Source: Lachnospiraceae bacterium (GTDB lineage: Bacteria > Bacillota > Clostridia > Lachnospirales > Lachnospiraceae). Taken from it: 64,000 nt of DNA. Position numbers and translations under genes: made by a program. The notes below the pieces were generated by a model. That model did not search any database. It was not told the origin of the DNA and saw only the letters and a list, made by a program, of their open reading frames with translations. Of this stretch, positions 61,391-64,000 are shown in pieces. Location: positions 47,232-111,231 of the forward strand of contig JAAUZT010000006.1 of the NCBI GenBank assembly GCA_014804485.1, written 5' to 3'. The stretch's first letter is position 1. Every line of letters starts with the position of its first letter.

Positions 61391-63520
61391 ATGGACGTAA
61401 GTCAGTATCTCGAAATCTTTCTTGATGAAACTAATGAACACCTGCAGAATCTGAATACACAGATTCTCTCATTGGAACAGGAACCGGATAATATGGATAC
61501 GATCAATGAGATCTTCCGTGCCGCGCATTCGCTCAAAGGTATGGCGGGTACCATGGGCTATAAGAGAATGCAGAATCTGACGCATGATATGGAGAATGTA
61601 TTTTCAGAAGTTCGTAACGGCAATATTACCGTGAAGGCAAACATGATCGATGTGCTGTTCCAGTGTCTCGATGCCTTGGAGGAGTATAACGCAAATATCC
61701 GCGAGAATGCTGACGAGGGTACGAACGATAATGAACCGTTGATCAAACAGTTGAATGATATATTAAACGGCGGTGACGGCGACGTGGATGAGGAAGAAGA
61801 GGCGGCGCCCGATCAGAGCGAAGGAGAGGCAGCGGCAGCAGAACCTGCGGCAGATGCCGGAGAACGGAAATGGCTGTCGATCAGCCTCGGAGACACGGAG
61901 AAGCATGTGCTTAAGGAGGCTCTCAATCAGGGCAAGAACGTCTACGGATTGACTGTTAAGGTGCAGGAGTCTTGTATCCTGAAAGCTGCAAGAGCTTTCT
62001 TAGTATTTAAAGCGGTTGAGGAGTACGGCGAGATCGTACTGTCCAGCCCTTCGGCCCAGGATATAGAAGATGAGAAATTTGAACTGGATTTCAGCCTGAT
62101 CGTCATATCGGATGCTGAGATTGATAAAGTGCTCGGTGCGGCGAAGAGCGTATCCGAGATCGAGGATGCGATCGGAGATGTGCTGGATATTGACCGTGCG
62201 GAAGCGGCAGCACCGGCAGCAAAACCGGAACAGCAGAGTCAGCCCGTAGAGCAGACTACTGCACCCGCAGTGGCCGCGGCATCGGCGGCGCCCGCGGCAC
62301 CGGCAGCAAAGCCTGCTGCTAAGGGCAAGAAGAAGGATGAGAAGAAGCCGGCAGCTTCCAAGCCGGTAGTCAACAGAACCGTCAGAGTAGATATTGAGAA
62401 GCTGGATACGCTCATGAATCTGGTGAGCGAGTTGATCATTGCGAAGAACTCACTGGTATCTGCGGCGGCTGTTTCGGGCACGTCGAGCGCGGCTGTGAAC
62501 GAGCAGATCGAATATCTGGAGAACACGACCACATCCTTGCATGAGTCGGTTATGAAGGTGCGAATGGTTCCTATTGAGAGCACGGTGAGCAAGTTCCCGC
62601 GTATGGTTCGTGACCTGCAGAAGTCTTTGGGCAAGAAAATGGAGTTATATATGTCCGGTGAGGAGACAGAGCTTGACCGTACCGTAGTAGATGAGATCGG
62701 CGACCCGCTGATGCACCTTTTACGTAACTCGGCAGACCATGGTCTGGAGTCAGCGGAGGTTCGTAAGGAGAGAGGTAAGCCGGAAGTAGGATCTATCTTC
62801 CTGGAGGCATATCAGGACGGTAACAATGTCGTCATCGAAGTAAGGGATGACGGTAACGGTATCGATACCGAAGCTGTCAGGAATAAGGCGATTGAGAAAG
62901 GCATTATCACACCTGAGCAAGCTGAGAATATGAGTGAAAAAGAAAGCATCGATCTGTTGTTCCATGCAGGATTCTCTACGGCGAAAGTTGTATCCGACGT
63001 ATCGGGCAGAGGCGTAGGACTTGATGTCGTAAAATCCAAGATTGAGGCGCTCAGCGGTGAAGTAGAAGTGAAATCCAAGCTGGGAGAGGGAAGTTCCTGG
63101 ATCATCAGGCTGCCTCTGACGCTGGCGATCATACAGGCGCTCATGGTAGAGATCGGCAATGAGAAATATGCTATCTCTCTGGGTTCCATACAGACGATCG
63201 AAGATATTTCACCCGATGATGTCGAGCTTGTACAGAATAAAGAAGTGATTCAGATCCGCGACAGCGTTATCTCGCTGATCCGCCTGAATGAGATTCTGGA
63301 TATTGACAGCAAGAAAGATCCTAAAGAAAATCTGGTGGTTGTTGTTGTGAAGAAGGGCGATAAACTGGCCGGTCTGGTTGTGGATGAGCTGATCGGACAG
63401 CAGGAGATCGTAATCAAATCATTAGGTAAGTACATCAGCAAGTGCAAGATCATCAGCGGCGCGACCGTTCTCGGTGACGGTGAAGTAGCTCTGATTCTGG
63501 ATGCGAATACACTTATATAA
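61391..63520 (+). CDS. cheA: Chemotaxis histidine kinase CheA
   Basis: A 709-residue CheA. HPt domain with the phosphorylated His46 in FRAAHSLKGMAGTMGY; a P2-like CheY-binding domain (about 155-240); an Ala/Pro/Lys linker; the dimerisation helices (IEKLDTLMNLVSELIIAKNS); the ATPase domain (LMHLLRNSADHGLE, EVRDDGNGID, VSGRGVGLDVVKSKI); and a C-terminal CheW-like domain. All catalytic boxes are present. It starts one base after cheB. Confidence 0.97.
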   Translation: MDVSQYLEIFLDETNEHLQNLNTQILSLEQEPDNMDTINEIFRAAHSLKGMAGTMGYKRMQNLTHDMENVFSEVRNGNITVKANMIDVLFQCLDALEEYNANIRENADEGTNDNEPLIKQLNDILNGGDGDVDEEEEAAPDQSEGEAAAAEPAADAGERKWLSISLGDTEKHVLKEALNQGKNVYGLTVKVQESCILKAARAFLVFKAVEEYGEIVLSSPSAQDIEDEKFELDFSLIVISDAEIDKVLGAAKSVSEIEDAIGDVLDIDRAEAAAPAAKPEQQSQPVEQTTAPAVAAASAAPAAPAAKPAAKGKKKDEKKPAASKPVVNRTVRVDIEKLDTLMNLVSELIIAKNSLVSAAAVSGTSSAAVNEQIEYLENTTTSLHESVMKVRMVPIESTVSKFPRMVRDLQKSLGKKMELYMSGEETELDRTVVDEIGDPLMHLLRNSADHGLESAEVRKERGKPEVGSIFLEAYQDGNNVVIEVRDDGNGIDTEAVRNKAIEKGIITPEQAENMSEKESIDLLFHAGFSTAKVVSDVSGRGVGLDVVKSKIEALSGEVEVKSKLGEGSSWIIRLPLTLAIIQALMVEIGNEKYAISLGSIQTIEDISPDDVELVQNKEVIQIRDSVISLIRLNEILDIDSKKDPKENLVVVVVKKGDKLAGLVVDELIGQQEIVIKSLGKYISKCKIISGATVLGDGEVALILDANTLI

Positions 63521-63540
63521 GCGGAGGGAGGAACAGTGAC

Positions 63541-63993
63541 ATGGAAGAATTAAAAGCAGTTGGGGAAACCACACAGTTCATTGTGATCAAACTTGGTGAT
63601 GAACAGTACGGAATCGACATTAAATATATAGACAATATTGTAAGAATGCAGCATATTACAAGAGTACCGAAGGTAGATGATTATCTGAAGGGTGTTATCA
63701 ATCTGCGCGGTGAGGTAATTCCGGTTATGAGTATTCGCATTAAGATGGGACTGGAGCCGGATGTAGAGACAAAAGCTACCAGAATTATTATTCTGAAACT
63801 GGAACAGCAGGGAACCATCGGCGTGATCGTGGATGAGGTCAAGGAAGTTGTTACTCTGGATAATGATCAGATCGAGAGGATTGCATACGATTCCAAGGAT
63901 GATAAAGACAGTTTCCTGTGCGGAATCGGTAAATGCGATGGCGGATTGATTTCACTGTTAGATTTAAATTCGGTGGTGATTGAAAACGTATAG
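63541..63993 (+). CDS. cheW: Chemotaxis coupling protein CheW
   Basis: A 150-residue CheW linking receptors to CheA. Family blocks: LGDEQYGIDIKYIDNIVRMQ, YLKGVINLRGEVIPVMSIR and VIVDEVKEVVTLDNDQIERI. AGGAGG at 63992-63997 overlaps the stop and is the ribosome binding site for a further gene beyond the window (cheC would be usual). Confidence 0.96.
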   Translation: MEELKAVGETTQFIVIKLGDEQYGIDIKYIDNIVRMQHITRVPKVDDYLKGVINLRGEVIPVMSIRIKMGLEPDVETKATRIIILKLEQQGTIGVIVDEVKEVVTLDNDQIERIAYDSKDDKDSFLCGIGKCDGGLISLLDLNSVVIENV

Positions 63994-64000
63994 GAGGTTT

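Overview
The window reads as chromosomal DNA of an anaerobic, spore-forming, motile member of the Clostridia, most likely Lachnospiraceae. The basis is a SigK-type sporulation sigma factor, CodY, a Gram-positive fla/che operon with FliY, CheY inside the flagellar genes, FlhF/FlhG and MotE, strong AGGAGG ribosome binding sites, and a PilM-PilN fusion of clostridial type. Almost everything is on the + strand. No rRNA, tRNA, CRISPR array, prophage or intact insertion sequence was seen.

Layout. 1-770: 3' end of hemW. 822-3915: sigK, a degenerate HD-GYP protein and the pilus retraction ATPase pilT. 4131-6838: comM (yifB) and dprA, both linked to transformation. 6839-8844: an AT-rich accessory patch with a broken Rpn-type nuclease/transposase gene, a DUF3800 gene flanked by two LexA (SOS) box-like palindromes, and a non-coding stretch with four GGTGTAACC repeats behind a strong promoter. 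8845-10776: an LTA-synthase-like membrane phosphotransferase. 10839-30795: a type IV pilus operon (pilC, pilA-like, pilD, pilMN, pilO, five prepilin-like proteins in all, a 2,091-residue secreted protein, pilB) closed by a strong terminator. 30844-33985: topA and codY. 34028-64000: the fla/che operon from flgB to cheW, continuing past the right edge.

How it fits together. In many Firmicutes dprA is followed closely by topA, codY and flgB. Here that order is kept but about 24 kb sits between dprA and topA, so the pilus operon and its flanks look like an insertion into a conserved locus. The pilus operon is complete enough to make and power a fibre. Its minor prepilins (including one GspK/PilX-like protein without Glu5) and the giant secreted protein resemble in layout the fimU-pilVWX-pilY1 cassette of Pseudomonas. 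The giant protein carries acidic repeats, a beta/gamma-crystallin-like segment and EF-hand-like calcium loops, and is the best candidate for a previously undescribed pilus-tip adhesin or sensor. Cyclic-di-GMP themes recur: MshEN motifs in PilB, a PilZ protein among the flagellar genes and an HD-GYP-like protein next to pilT.

Regulation. Sigma-A-like promoters are readable before sigK, the LTA-synthase-like gene, pilC, topA, codY, flgB and, inside the flagellar operon, flbD. A weak CodY-box-like sequence lies between codY and the flgB promoter. All calls are from reading the sequence; no database search was possible.
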